This document shows, piece after piece, positions 7,898 through 15,174 of a DNA stretch of 18,641 bases. The stretch is from an uncultured Bryobacterales bacterium (GTDB taxonomy: Bacteria; Acidobacteriota; Terriglobia; Bryobacterales; Bryobacteraceae). Under the pieces are notes generated by a model. That model saw only the letters and a list, made by a program, of their open reading frames with translations, was not told where the DNA came from and searched no databases. The position numbers and the translations under genes were made by a program. The stretch lies in NCBI GenBank assembly GCA_937959285.1, contig CALGAR010000088.1, positions 1 through 18,641 on the forward strand. Reading direction: 5' to 3'. Within the stretch, counting starts at the first letter, position 1. Each line of letters opens with the position of its first letter.

Positions 7898-9244
7898 ATG
7901 TATCCTTCCAGCCAGGCTTCGGCCGAACGCAGTGCCCTCGACGAACTCCGCATCCGTGGCGGCAAGCCTCTCAATGGAGAAGTAACGATCCGCGGCGCGA
8001 AAAACGCGCTCTCCAAGATCATGGTCGCGACCCTTCTCACGCCGGAGAAGTGTACCCTGCACAACGTCGCGGACATCGCCGATGCGCATATCGTTTCCGA
8101 CTTGATCCGAGCCTTAGGCGGAGAAGTTCAGTGTCCCCAGCCCGGCACGTTCGAGATCTCGACGGCAAACATCAGACCGATGCCGCGCTCGGTTTTGAAA
8201 GAGTTCTCCGGGAAGAGCCGCATCCCGATTCTGACTTGCGGTCCGCTGCTGGCCCGGTTTGGGGAAGCGCCGATCCCTTCGCTTGGCGGCTGCCGGATCG
8301 GTCCCCGGCCCGTCGACTATCACATAAAGGCTCTGCAGGAGCTGGGCGGCGAATTGTACGAGGAGCCCGGCGCCTCGCGGCTCACCGCGAAAAAGCTAAA
8401 GGGTGCAAAGATTCGTCTGGAGTATCCGAGCGTCGGCGCGACCGAGCAGGTGATTCTGACTGCCGTTTTGGCCGAGGGCGTCACGGAGCTGTCGAATGCG
8501 GCGGTTGAGCCGGAAATCATCGATTTGATCTGCGTCCTGCAAAAGATGGGCGCGATCATCATGGTGGACACCGACCGCGTCATCACGATTGTCGGCGTCA
8601 GAAGTCTGCGGGGCTTCGAACACACAACCATACCGGACCGTCTGGAAGCCGCCTCCTGGGCCTGCGCCGCCGTGACGACAAACGGCCGCATTTTCGTCCG
8701 GAATGCGCGCCAGATCGACATGATGACATTCCTCAACAAGTACCGTCAGTTAGGCGGCGACTTTGCAGTACGCGAGGATGGGATCGAATTCTGGCGCGGG
8801 GAGAAAGTGCTCAACTCAATTCCGCTCGAGACCGACGTGCACCCCGGGTTCATGACGGACTGGCAGCAGCCGTTCGTCATCGCCCTGACGCAGGCCAAGG
8901 GGGTATCGGTCGTGCATGAGACGGTCTACGAAGAGCGTTTTGGCTACGTCTCGGCGTTAAACACGATGGGAGCGCAGATCCAGCTTTACCAGGAATGTCT
9001 GGGGAGCCGGAAGTGCCGCTTCGGCCAGCGAAACTACAAGCACAGCGCCGTCGTCGTGGGACCGACACCGCTGCATGGCGAGCGTATCCACATCCCGGAT
9101 CTGAGAGCGGGCTTCTCCTATGTAATTGCCGCCGTCGCTGCCGAGGGGGTTTCGACGCTCGAAAACGTCAGCCTGATCGGAAGGGGCTACGAGAAGCTTT
9201 ACGAAAAGCTGCGTTCGCTGGGTGCGGAAATCGTAGAGGACTGA
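7898..9244 (+). CDS. murA: UDP-N-acetylglucosamine 1-carboxyvinyltransferase (MurA), divergent subtype
   Basis: Cytoplasmic EPT-fold enzyme transferring enolpyruvate from PEP to UDP-GlcNAc, the first committed murein step. The 448 residues exceed the usual roughly 420. Conserved elements: IRGAKNA (31-37, the Lys-Asn pair), an Arg at 108, GPLLARFG (115-122), GGCRIGPRPVDYH (130-142, with C132 at the position of the fosfomycin-reactive Cys), PSVGATE (177-183), IPDRLEA (245-251), PGFMTDWQQPF (316-326, D321 as general base), EERF (345-348), DLRAG (401-405) and RGYEKL (429-434). It differs from the E. coli type by TDWQ in place of TDMQ, and by an extra segment at about 362-382 holding two Cys (367, 373). 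ATAAGG lies 7 bases before the ATG. MurA is favoured over AroA because of the GGC and IPDR motifs and the murein context. Confidence 0.93.
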   Translation: MYPSSQASAERSALDELRIRGGKPLNGEVTIRGAKNALSKIMVATLLTPEKCTLHNVADIADAHIVSDLIRALGGEVQCPQPGTFEISTANIRPMPRSVLKEFSGKSRIPILTCGPLLARFGEAPIPSLGGCRIGPRPVDYHIKALQELGGELYEEPGASRLTAKKLKGAKIRLEYPSVGATEQVILTAVLAEGVTELSNAAVEPEIIDLICVLQKMGAIIMVDTDRVITIVGVRSLRGFEHTTIPDRLEAASWACAAVTTNGRIFVRNARQIDMMTFLNKYRQLGGDFAVREDGIEFWRGEKVLNSIPLETDVHPGFMTDWQQPFVIALTQAKGVSVVHETVYEERFGYVSALNTMGAQIQLYQECLGSRKCRFGQRNYKHSAVVVGPTPLHGERIHIPDLRAGFSYVIAAVAAEGVSTLENVSLIGRGYEKLYEKLRSLGAEIVED

Positions 9245-9247
9245 AGA

Positions 9248-9279
9248 TCCCTGCAGAGGCGCATCGGCCCCCGCAGGGA
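9248..9279. terminator. Short hairpin between convergent murA and aldo/keto reductase genes
   Basis: A 7-pair inverted repeat (TCCCTGC at 9248-9254 with GCAGGGA at 9273-9279) encloses an 18-base loop in the 43-base gap between two convergent genes. Its location suits a bidirectional terminator. There is no T-run on either strand and the loop is long, so support is weak. Confidence 0.35.
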
Positions 9280-9287
9280 AGGGAACG

Positions 9288-10274
9288 TCAGCAATCGATG
9301 TGTCCGTGGAAGAATCTGTCGATCGAGGCCTTATGCTCCCGGGCGAGCTTCCTTGAGAGCGACTCCATCTCTTCCCTGGAGAGCGGTTTGAACGCCTTCG
9401 CTACCCGGATGTTTTCCTCAATCTGCTCCAGCTTCGGCATGCCGACGACCGCTGCCGTAACCGGGAGAGAGAGGGCGTAGCCGATCAGCTTTTCGACCGG
9501 AGCCGTATTGTTCAGGGCCTCCTGGGCGAATACCTTCATTGCAATCACGCCCATCTTCTTTCGGTTGGCGACAGGCAGCGCAAGCGACTCGAAGCTTTCC
9601 TTCTCGGTGACGCCGGCAGCGAACCGGTTGTCCGGGGTCCGCATGCCGACTCGCGCCGCATTGAGAGCCATCTGCGTGCAGTCGAAGTCGTGGCGTTCCA
9701 GCGCGGTTTTGAGGACGTACGGGTCGGTGTGGCTGGTGATTCCGATGTGTCTCGCAATCTTTTCGTCGCGCAGCTTGTAAAGGGTATTCAGAACCCCGTC
9801 CTTTGCTTCGATGGCCGCCAGATCGTTTTCATCAGTGAGGCTGTGAATGTGGAGCAGGTCAACATGGTCCAGGCCGAGGCGCTTGAGACTGCCCTCGACG
9901 ATCCGCCGCGCTTTATCGCCGTTGCGTTCCTGAACCTTGGTAGCCACCCAGAGTCCCTTCTTACCTCCGCGGGCCTTCAAGACCTTTCCGACGCGGGATT
10001 CGCTCAGGCCGTTGCCATAGCCGAAAGCCGTGTCGATATAGGTGATGCCGAGGTTCAGCGCTTTGTTCATCGCCTCGAGCGCCTTCTCCTCTTCCTTGTA
10101 CATCAGCCATCGGCTGCCGGAGCCGAATGCAAGAATCGAGACACGCGCTCCCGTCTTGCCCAGCACTCGCGTTGGCATGCCCGTCTTCTTATCCACTTCA
10201 GTAGCTAGCGCAGCCTGCGCGGCCAAGCTGGTCAGCGCTGCTGTCTCCAAGAATTCGCGTCGGGAGATGCTCAT
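9288..10274 (-). CDS. Tat-exported aldo/keto reductase
   Basis: NAD(P)H-dependent TIM-barrel oxidoreductase of unknown substrate. The 328 residues open with a twin-arginine signal, SRREFLE (4-10) plus a hydrophobic stretch to about residue 24, so export to the periplasm is predicted. The catalytic tetrad is present: D81 (IDTA), Y86 (GYGNG), K113 (ATKVQE) and H144 (LLHIHS). Typical AKR segments GITYIDTAFGYGNGLSE and VVGMPKLEQIEENI are visible. The C-terminal CxxC iron-sulfur tail seen in some AKRs is absent. The frame extends 9 codons further upstream, but the ATG at 10274 is preferred: AGGAG (10282-10286) precedes it by 7 bases, and it places RR correctly. It starts 4 bases after the rluE stop, as last gene of the glmS operon. 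How an exported AKR gets its cofactor is unclear, though folded export via Tat could carry it. Confidence 0.88.
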   Translation of the reverse strand: MSISRREFLETAALTSLAAQAALATEVDKKTGMPTRVLGKTGARVSILAFGSGSRWLMYKEEEKALEAMNKALNLGITYIDTAFGYGNGLSESRVGKVLKARGGKKGLWVATKVQERNGDKARRIVEGSLKRLGLDHVDLLHIHSLTDENDLAAIEAKDGVLNTLYKLRDEKIARHIGITSHTDPYVLKTALERHDFDCTQMALNAARVGMRTPDNRFAAGVTEKESFESLALPVANRKKMGVIAMKVFAQEALNNTAPVEKLIGYALSLPVTAAVVGMPKLEQIEENIRVAKAFKPLSREEMESLSRKLAREHKASIDRFFHGHIDC

Positions 10275-10278
10275 GGAA

Positions 10279-10887
10279 TTACTCCTGTGACTGTTTATCA
10301 TATCGCAGCCTCGCCTCCGCCTTGAGCGCTGTAATCTCCTTCCGGCTCAGATTGCGCCACTTTCCCGGCTGAAGATCACGCAGGCGCAGGTCTCCAATTG
10401 CGGCACGAACAAGCCGGAGCGTCGGATAGCCGACAGCGGCAGTCATGCGGCGAACCTGCCGGTTGCGGCCTTCGGTAAGCGTCAGCTCCAGCCAGGAGGT
10501 GGGGATGCTCTTGCGGAGGCGAATGGGCGGGTCGCGAGGGGGCAGGGGCGGCTCCGCGGAGAGCAGGCGGGCCTTGGCGGGCTTCGTTACATAGTCTTGA
10601 ATGCGGACGCCCGAACGAAGGCGCTCGAGCGCCTCTTCGTCCGGAACGCCTTCCACCTGTGCCCAATAGACGCGGGGATGCTCGAAGCGGGGGTCGGTGA
10701 GAATGTGCTGCAGCCAGCCGTCATCTGTTAGGAGCATCAATCCCTCGCTGTCCTGATCCAGGCGGCCAACGGGATAGACGCCGGACACAGGTATGAAATC
10801 CTTCAGCGTGGGCCGGCCCGGCTCCGAGCCGCTGAACTGACTGCGGACTCCGTAGGGCTTGTAGAAGAGAATGTAGCGCCGCTTCAC
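10279..10887 (-). CDS. rluE: 23S rRNA pseudouridine synthase, RluE-like (RsuA/RluB/E/F family)
   Basis: Isomerises a specific uridine to pseudouridine in 23S rRNA; E. coli RluE acts at U2457. The 202 residues closely follow RluE as I recall it: ILFYKPYGV, TLKDFIPVSGVYPVGRLDQD with catalytic D44, RKSIPTSWLELTLTEGRN, RQVRRMTAAVGYPTLRLVR. There is no N-terminal S4 domain, as in RluE and unlike RsuA or RluB. The start is GTG at 10887, forming a 4-base GTGA overlap with the yjbQ stop, so translation is probably coupled. The exact target base cannot be confirmed from the sequence; RluE is the best match over RluF or RluB. Confidence 0.9.
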   Translation of the reverse strand: MKRRYILFYKPYGVRSQFSGSEPGRPTLKDFIPVSGVYPVGRLDQDSEGLMLLTDDGWLQHILTDPRFEHPRVYWAQVEGVPDEEALERLRSGVRIQDYVTKPAKARLLSAEPPLPPRDPPIRLRKSIPTSWLELTLTEGRNRQVRRMTAAVGYPTLRLVRAAIGDLRLRDLQPGKWRNLSRKEITALKAEARLRYDKQSQE

Positions 10888-11303
10888 TCGCCGATGAGGT
10901 GCAGAACGATATTCCGCCGGTGAGGGCCGGACCGGTGTTCGAACAGGTAAATTCCCTGCCAGGTGCCAAGCGCCAGCCGGCCATCGAGGACGGGAATCGA
11001 TAGCGAGGTCTGCGTCAGCGCGGCCCGGATATGAGCGGGCATGTCATCCGGGCCTTCCAGCGTGTGTATATACGCCGGATCGTTCTCCGGCGCGATCCGC
11101 TCAAAGAAATTATTCAGGTCCACCTGGACGTCCGGATCGGCGTTCTCTTGCACAATCAGCGAGGCCGAAGTGTGCTGCACGAAGACAGTCAGCAGTCCTG
11201 TCCGGACCGGGTAGGCGGACATCCACGCGGCGATCTCTCGCGTGAACTCGTACAGTCCCTTGCCGCGTGTTGTGACTTGTAACCGGTGCGTCGCTTGAAT
11301 CAC
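10884..11303 (-). CDS. yjbQ: YjbQ family protein (UPF0047, secondary thiamine-phosphate synthase-like)
   Basis: Small, widely conserved cytoplasmic protein of 139 residues. E. coli YjbQ has weak thiamine phosphate synthase activity, but the true role of the family is uncertain. Signature blocks are all present: HTSASLIVQENADPDV (44-59), EGPDDMPAHIRAAL (83-96) and LGTWQGIYLFEHR (112-124), with His and Glu residues thought to form a metal site. The start is GTG at 11303, which overlaps the glmS stop as GTGA; no clear ribosome-binding site is seen, which fits coupling. No thiamine genes are nearby, so context does not support a thiamine role here. Family membership is secure, function is not. 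Confidence 0.92.
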   Translation of the reverse strand: MIQATHRLQVTTRGKGLYEFTREIAAWMSAYPVRTGLLTVFVQHTSASLIVQENADPDVQVDLNNFFERIAPENDPAYIHTLEGPDDMPAHIRAALTQTSLSIPVLDGRLALGTWQGIYLFEHRSGPHRRNIVLHLIGE

Positions 11304-13153
11304 TCGACGGTCACGCTCTTTGCCAGGTTCCTTGGCTGGTCGACGTCGCAGCCTCGGCGGACTGCGATGTAGTAAGCCAGCAGCTGGAGGGGAATGACTT
11401 CGAGGAGCGGCAGCAGCAGTTCGTGGGTAGGAGGAATGAAGACGACATCATCAGCCATTTTAGGCACTTCCTCGTCCCCTTCGATAGCGAGCGCCACCAC
11501 CTGGCCTCCGCGTGCCTTGACTTCCTGAATGTTGGAGAGAGTCTTCTCGTAAAGGATCCGGCTGGATGGATTACCGGGCTCCTGTGTAGCCAGCACAACC
11601 ACGGGCAGATTTTCATCGATCAAGGCATTCGGCCCGTGCTTCATTTCACCCGCAGGGTAGCCCTCCGCGTGGATGTAGGAGATCTCCTTCAGCTTGAGCG
11701 CGCCCTCGAGCGCGATCGGGAAGTGGACGCCGCGGCCGAGGAAGAGGAAATTTGTCGCCCGGAACAGCCGCTTCACAAGCTCGTGATAGATGTTGTGGTT
11801 GGACAACACCGTTTCCATCTTGCCCGGGATCTTCAAAAGCTCCTGGGCCAGACACTTTGAGGTCTCCCGGTCCAGCTGCTTGCGGCATTGGGCCAGGTAC
11901 ATCGCAAGGATGAACAGGGCGGCGAGCTGGCATGTGAAGGCTTTTGTGGATGCGACGCCGATCTCCGGTCCCGCATGAGTCATCAGCGTGCCGGAAGCTT
12001 CGCGGGTGATCATCGACCCGAGGACGTTACAAATCGCCAGCGTCTTCGAACCTTTCGCTTTCGCTTCACGCTGCGCCGCCAGTGTGTCCGCCGTTTCTCC
12101 CGACTGGGAAATCACGACGGTGAGAGTGTCGGGCGTCACAATCGGATCGCGGTATCGGAACTCGCTGCCGTAGTCGACCTCCACCGGAATTCTCGCCAGC
12201 TTTTCGAGCATGAATTTGCCGGCGAGAGCGGCGTGCCAGCTCGTACCGCAGGCGACCATGCGCACCTGTCGAAATTCCTGGAAGTTCTGCGGCGTGATGC
12301 TCATCTCATCCAGGAAGATCTGGCCGGTCTCCTGGCCGATCCGGCCGACGAGAGTGTCGCGGACACTGCGCGGCTGCTCATAGATTTCCTTGAGCATGAA
12401 ATGCTTGTATCCGCCCTTCTCGGCCATGATCGGATCCCAGAGGATGTGGGATACCTGCCGGTTGATCGCTTTGCCGTAAAAGTCGGTGAGATGAACGCCT
12501 TCCGGGGTCAGCAGCGCCATGTCGCCGTCCGCGAGGAAGAACATATCGCGCGTGTGGCTTAGGACGGCTGGAACGTCGGAAGCAACAAAGTATTCCCCAT
12601 CACCCAAACCGATGACAGCGGGAGGTCCGGATCGCACGGCGACAATCTTGTTGGGATCCGAGCGACAGATAATGGCGAGCGCAAAGACGCCCGTCAGTGC
12701 GCGGACCGCTGCCCGCACGGCCTCCTCGAGATTGCCGCGGAAGTGCTTCTCAATCAGATGCGCGATGACTTCCGTGTCGGTTTCGGTGACGAATTGATGT
12801 CCTTCCGCCTGAAGCTCCTGCTTCAACGTCAGGTAGTTTTCGATGATGCCATTGTGGACGACGACGATGTCGCCCTTGCAGTCACGGTGCGGATGGGCAT
12901 TTTCTTCCGTCGGACGGCCATGCGTGGCCCATCGGGTGTGTCCAATTCCGTAGACTCCATCCACCGGGTTCATGCGGATCGCTTCTTCGAGGTTCCGGAG
13001 TTTCCCCGAAGCGCGCCGCACTACGAGCGTCGAGTCGCCATCCAATACTGCGAGTCCGGCCGAATCATATCCCCGATACTCCAGGCGGCGGAGCCCGTCC
13101 AGGATGATTGGAACCGCCTTGCGACTGCCGATGTACCCCACAATCCCGCACAT
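11300..13153 (-). CDS. glmS: Glutamine--fructose-6-phosphate aminotransferase (GlmS)
   Basis: Converts fructose-6-phosphate and glutamine into glucosamine-6-phosphate, the entry to UDP-GlcNAc for murein and lipopolysaccharide. The 617 residues begin MCGIVGYIG, so Cys2 becomes the N-terminal nucleophile of the class II glutaminase domain, with LEYRGYDSAG (24-33), HTRWATHG (72-79), HNG (100-102) and ETDTEVIAHL. Two SIS sugar-isomerase domains follow, including MVACGTSWHAALAGK, SQSGETADTLAA and the GEMKHGPNALID block, ending in the NLAKSVTVE tail. The start leaves 156 bases to purS; no strong ribosome-binding site and no glmS ribozyme core is recognisable. A -10-like TACAAT lies 6 bases before the ATG. 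It heads the set glmS-yjbQ-rluE-AKR. Confidence 0.98.
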   Translation of the reverse strand: MCGIVGYIGSRKAVPIILDGLRRLEYRGYDSAGLAVLDGDSTLVVRRASGKLRNLEEAIRMNPVDGVYGIGHTRWATHGRPTEENAHPHRDCKGDIVVVHNGIIENYLTLKQELQAEGHQFVTETDTEVIAHLIEKHFRGNLEEAVRAAVRALTGVFALAIICRSDPNKIVAVRSGPPAVIGLGDGEYFVASDVPAVLSHTRDMFFLADGDMALLTPEGVHLTDFYGKAINRQVSHILWDPIMAEKGGYKHFMLKEIYEQPRSVRDTLVGRIGQETGQIFLDEMSITPQNFQEFRQVRMVACGTSWHAALAGKFMLEKLARIPVEVDYGSEFRYRDPIVTPDTLTVVISQSGETADTLAAQREAKAKGSKTLAICNVLGSMITREASGTLMTHAGPEIGVASTKAFTCQLAALFILAMYLAQCRKQLDRETSKCLAQELLKIPGKMETVLSNHNIYHELVKRLFRATNFLFLGRGVHFPIALEGALKLKEISYIHAEGYPAGEMKHGPNALIDENLPVVVLATQEPGNPSSRILYEKTLSNIQEVKARGGQVVALAIEGDEEVPKMADDVVFIPPTHELLLPLLEVIPLQLLAYYIAVRRGCDVDQPRNLAKSVTVE

Positions 13154-13159
13154 ACTTTC

Positions 13160-13165
13160 ATTGTA
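13160..13165 (-). promoter_or_regulatory. -10-like TACAAT close to glmS start
   Basis: On the minus strand TACAAT ends 6 bases before the glmS ATG. If used, transcription would begin at or next to the ATG, giving a leaderless mRNA. No convincing -35 hexamer is seen at 16-18 bases, and no good Shine-Dalgarno is present. The same TACAATGAA string occurs upstream of purS. Confidence 0.4.
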
Positions 13166-13309
13166 AGGGGAACGGCGTCGCCGGGAGATGGGTAAGTGTA
13201 AGAGCTATCAGGAAGTTACCGCGTGTTGCGTCACCTGTTTCCTCACTATCTTCGGTTTCGCCCCGGGTCTCGCAGCCTTGCCAGAAAAAGCCCGGGCTAA
13301 AGAGGTGAA
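13166..13309. other. Spacer between purS and glmS, no gene recognised
   Basis: This stretch holds no convincing coding sequence; the short open frames on the plus strand have no homologue I recognise and no ribosome-binding site. It contains GC-rich palindromes near 13260-13298 and lies downstream of purS and upstream of glmS (both minus strand). I looked for a glmS ribozyme or other riboswitch fold and saw none. Confidence 0.5.
13285..13298 (-). terminator. Possible weak terminator after purS
   Basis: Read on the minus strand, the palindrome AGCCCGGGCT (13298-13289) begins 11 bases after the purS stop and runs into five T (13289-13285). As a hairpin the stem is very short. The same CCCGGG can instead pair with GCCCCGGG at 13260-13267, so the structure is ambiguous. 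Confidence 0.3.
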
Positions 13310-13555
13310 TCAGTCGAGGATCTCTACGCGGTACTCTTCGATCACCGGATTGGCAAGGACGTCGTGGGCGATGCGCTCGATCTCCTCTTGAACCTTCGCC
13401 TTGTCCGCCGCGTTTTCGATGCGAATGTCAAAGTACTTACCTTGGCGGACATCTGCGATGTCGGAGTACCCCATGCCCGCAAGGGCCGTCCGGATCGTGG
13501 CGCCTTGCGGATCGAGCACAGTCGGCTTCAATGTGACGTAGACGCGAGCTTTCAT
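13310..13555 (-). CDS. purS: Phosphoribosylformylglycinamidine synthase subunit PurS
   Basis: Small structural subunit of the three-part FGAM synthase (PurS-PurQ-PurL) in purine biosynthesis; PurS dimers bridge the glutaminase and synthetase subunits. The 81 residues match the family in length and in VTLKPTVLDPQGATI, the VRQGKYFDI strand and the C-terminal LANPVIEEYRVEI. The gene stands alone here: purQ and purL, often adjacent, are not in the window. There is no evident Shine-Dalgarno, but a good promoter-like pair lies immediately upstream. A weak hairpin follows the stop. Confidence 0.93.
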   Translation of the reverse strand: MKARVYVTLKPTVLDPQGATIRTALAGMGYSDIADVRQGKYFDIRIENAADKAKVQEEIERIAHDVLANPVIEEYRVEILD

Positions 13556-13564
13556 GAAGCATTC

Positions 13565-13592
13565 ATTGTACCGCGGGGTGCAGAGATGTCAG
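13565..13592 (-). promoter_or_regulatory. Sigma-70-like promoter of purS
   Basis: On the minus strand CTGACA (13592-13587, 5 of 6 matches to TTGACA) and TACAAT (13570-13565, 5 of 6 to TATAAT) are separated by 16 bases. The -10 ends 9 bases before the purS ATG, so the transcript would have a leader of only a few bases. Confidence 0.55.
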
Positions 13593-13620
13593 AGGCTCGT
13601 GCGATGCAATACACTACGAC

Positions 13621-13644
13621 GAAGCATCTTCTTGTGATTAGAAT
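13621..13644 (+). promoter_or_regulatory. Putative promoter -10 and operator-like palindrome of the ABC importer
   Basis: TAGAAT (13639-13644) lies 6 bases before the TTG start of the ATPase gene and could be its -10; no matching -35 is clear. Just upstream, GAAGCATCTTC (13621-13631) is an 11-base inverted repeat lying in the spacer between -10 and -35, where a repressor might bind. No regulator gene is in the window. Confidence 0.3.
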
Positions 13645-13650
13645 GGAGCA

Positions 13651-15174
13651 TTGCAGCCGACGCCGCTTTTAAGAGCATCCGGAATTACGAAGAGTTTCGC
13701 CGGAGTCCATGCGCTCAAGGGCGTGTCTTTTGAGCTGCGGGCCGGAGAAGTTCACGCTCTCGTTGGCGAAAACGGAGCGGGTAAGTCCACCCTCATTCGA
13801 ATCATCACAGGCGCGCTATCCGCCGATTCCGGAACGCTCGAGGTAGCTGGCCGTGCCGTTCATCACAACACGCCGTCGCTCGCGCGAACCCTGGGCATCG
13901 CTGCCATCTATCAACAGCCTGCGCTGTTTCCTGAGCTGACCGTTGCCGAGAACATCGCTCTTGGACTGGAAGGCGGCGGATTGTGGCGCAGGATTGACTG
14001 GAAGGCGCGGCGCGAAATGGCGGCCGAGCTGCTTCAGCGCGCTGGCTCCGATCTTGACCCCGACCGCCTGGCGGCGACCCTCAGCATGCCCGAGCAGCAG
14101 ATTGTGGAGATCGCGAAGGCAATCGGAGCGCGCGCACGCATTCTGATCATGGATGAACCGACGGCTTCGCTGAGCGAGCGCGAAGTGGAGAGCCTGTTCC
14201 GCGTCATCTCTCAATTGCGGTCGGAAGGCGTTGGCTTGATCTACATCTCGCACCGGCTGGAAGAGATTTCGGCCATTGCGGATCGGGTCACTGTGCTCCG
14301 TGACGGCAACACCATCGATACATGCAGCGTTCGAGGGCTCGAACGCGCAGATCTGATCCGAATGATGGTCGGACGCGAGGTCTCGGCTGTCTTCCCCAAG
14401 CGCCAGGTGCCGATCGGCGAGGTTGTGCTCGAGCTGAGAGACGTAAGCAGCCGGGCGGCAGGCATCCGCAACGTTTCTCTTCAGGTTCGCCGGGGCGAGA
14501 TCCTGGGCTTAGCCGGACTTGTCGGGGCTGGCCGCACACAGCTTGCCGAGACCATCTTTGGGCTGACGCCTGCGGATTCCGGCGAAATTCTGCTGCAGGG
14601 AAGGCGTGTCCGGGTGCAGACTCCCGCGGATGCGATCGAGCTGGGTATTGGTTACGTTCCGGAAGACCGGCGCCAGCATGGCGTTGCTTTGGAAATGCCG
14701 ATTGCCGCGAACGCAAGCCTGGCGAACCTCTCCCGAATCTCCCGCATGGGGTTCCTCGATACCCGGCTGGAGCGCGATCTCGCACAGTATTACGTGAGGC
14801 AGCTTGGCATCAAGACGGCCTCGATCTACGCGGAAGCCGGTGTGCTGTCGGGAGGCAACCAGCAGAAGGTCGCTCTGGCGCGGTGGCTGGCGATCGATCC
14901 GCAGGTGCTGATCCTCGACGAGCCGACGCAAGGCGTGGATGTGGGAGCGAAGTCGGAGATTCACCGGCTGATGTGCGATTTGGCGGAGCGCGGGCTCGCG
15001 ATTATTATGATTTCTTCGGAGCTTCCGGAAGTGCTGGGTATGAGCGACCGTATCGCCGTGATGCATGCAGGGACGGTCAAGGCCACGTTCCGGCGAGAGG
15101 AGGCGGACCAGCAAAAGATCATTTCGCTTGCCCTGGGACACGCCTATTCCGGTAGTGCAGGCGGTCTGGCGTAG
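13651..15174 (+). CDS. CUT2-family sugar ABC transporter ATP-binding protein (RbsA/RhaT/LsrA-like)
   Basis: Twin-ATPase subunit energising a monosaccharide importer on the cytoplasmic face. The 507 residues hold two ABC domains. Domain 1: Walker A GENGAGKST (39-47), signature LSMPEQQIVEIAKA (144-157), Walker B LIMDEP (165-170), switch H201. Domain 2: a Walker A lacking the Lys, GLVGAGRT (289-296), the canonical signature LSGGNQQKVALARWL (399-413) and Walker B LILDEPTQGVDVG (420-432). One sound and one degenerate site is the norm for CUT2 ATPases. The start is TTG at 13651, chosen because it gives the usual short lead into GITKSFAGVHALKGV; GGAG lies only 2 bases upstream, so the exact start is uncertain. 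The TAG stop abuts the next gene's ATG, showing operon structure. Substrate cannot be read from the ATPase. Confidence 0.95.
   Translation: MQPTPLLRASGITKSFAGVHALKGVSFELRAGEVHALVGENGAGKSTLIRIITGALSADSGTLEVAGRAVHHNTPSLARTLGIAAIYQQPALFPELTVAENIALGLEGGGLWRRIDWKARREMAAELLQRAGSDLDPDRLAATLSMPEQQIVEIAKAIGARARILIMDEPTASLSEREVESLFRVISQLRSEGVGLIYISHRLEEISAIADRVTVLRDGNTIDTCSVRGLERADLIRMMVGREVSAVFPKRQVPIGEVVLELRDVSSRAAGIRNVSLQVRRGEILGLAGLVGAGRTQLAETIFGLTPADSGEILLQGRRVRVQTPADAIELGIGYVPEDRRQHGVALEMPIAANASLANLSRISRMGFLDTRLERDLAQYYVRQLGIKTASIYAEAGVLSGGNQQKVALARWLAIDPQVLILDEPTQGVDVGAKSEIHRLMCDLAERGLAIIMISSELPEVLGMSDRIAVMHAGTVKATFRREEADQQKIISLALGHAYSGSAGGLA

Noticed and set aside
7216..8076. Minus-strand open frame spanning the ftsZ end and murA start
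   Set aside because: It crosses the ftsZ hairpin and two real genes on the other strand; the sequence has no family resemblance.
10275..10301. Nine-codon upstream extension of the aldo/keto reductase
   Set aside because: It overlaps the rluE end and would bury the AGGAG that fits the ATG at 10274; the Tat signal needs the shorter start.
13154..13309. glmS ribozyme/riboswitch upstream of glmS
   Set aside because: The space is only 156 bases and no core of the ribozyme could be recognised by eye; a covariance-model search would be decisive.
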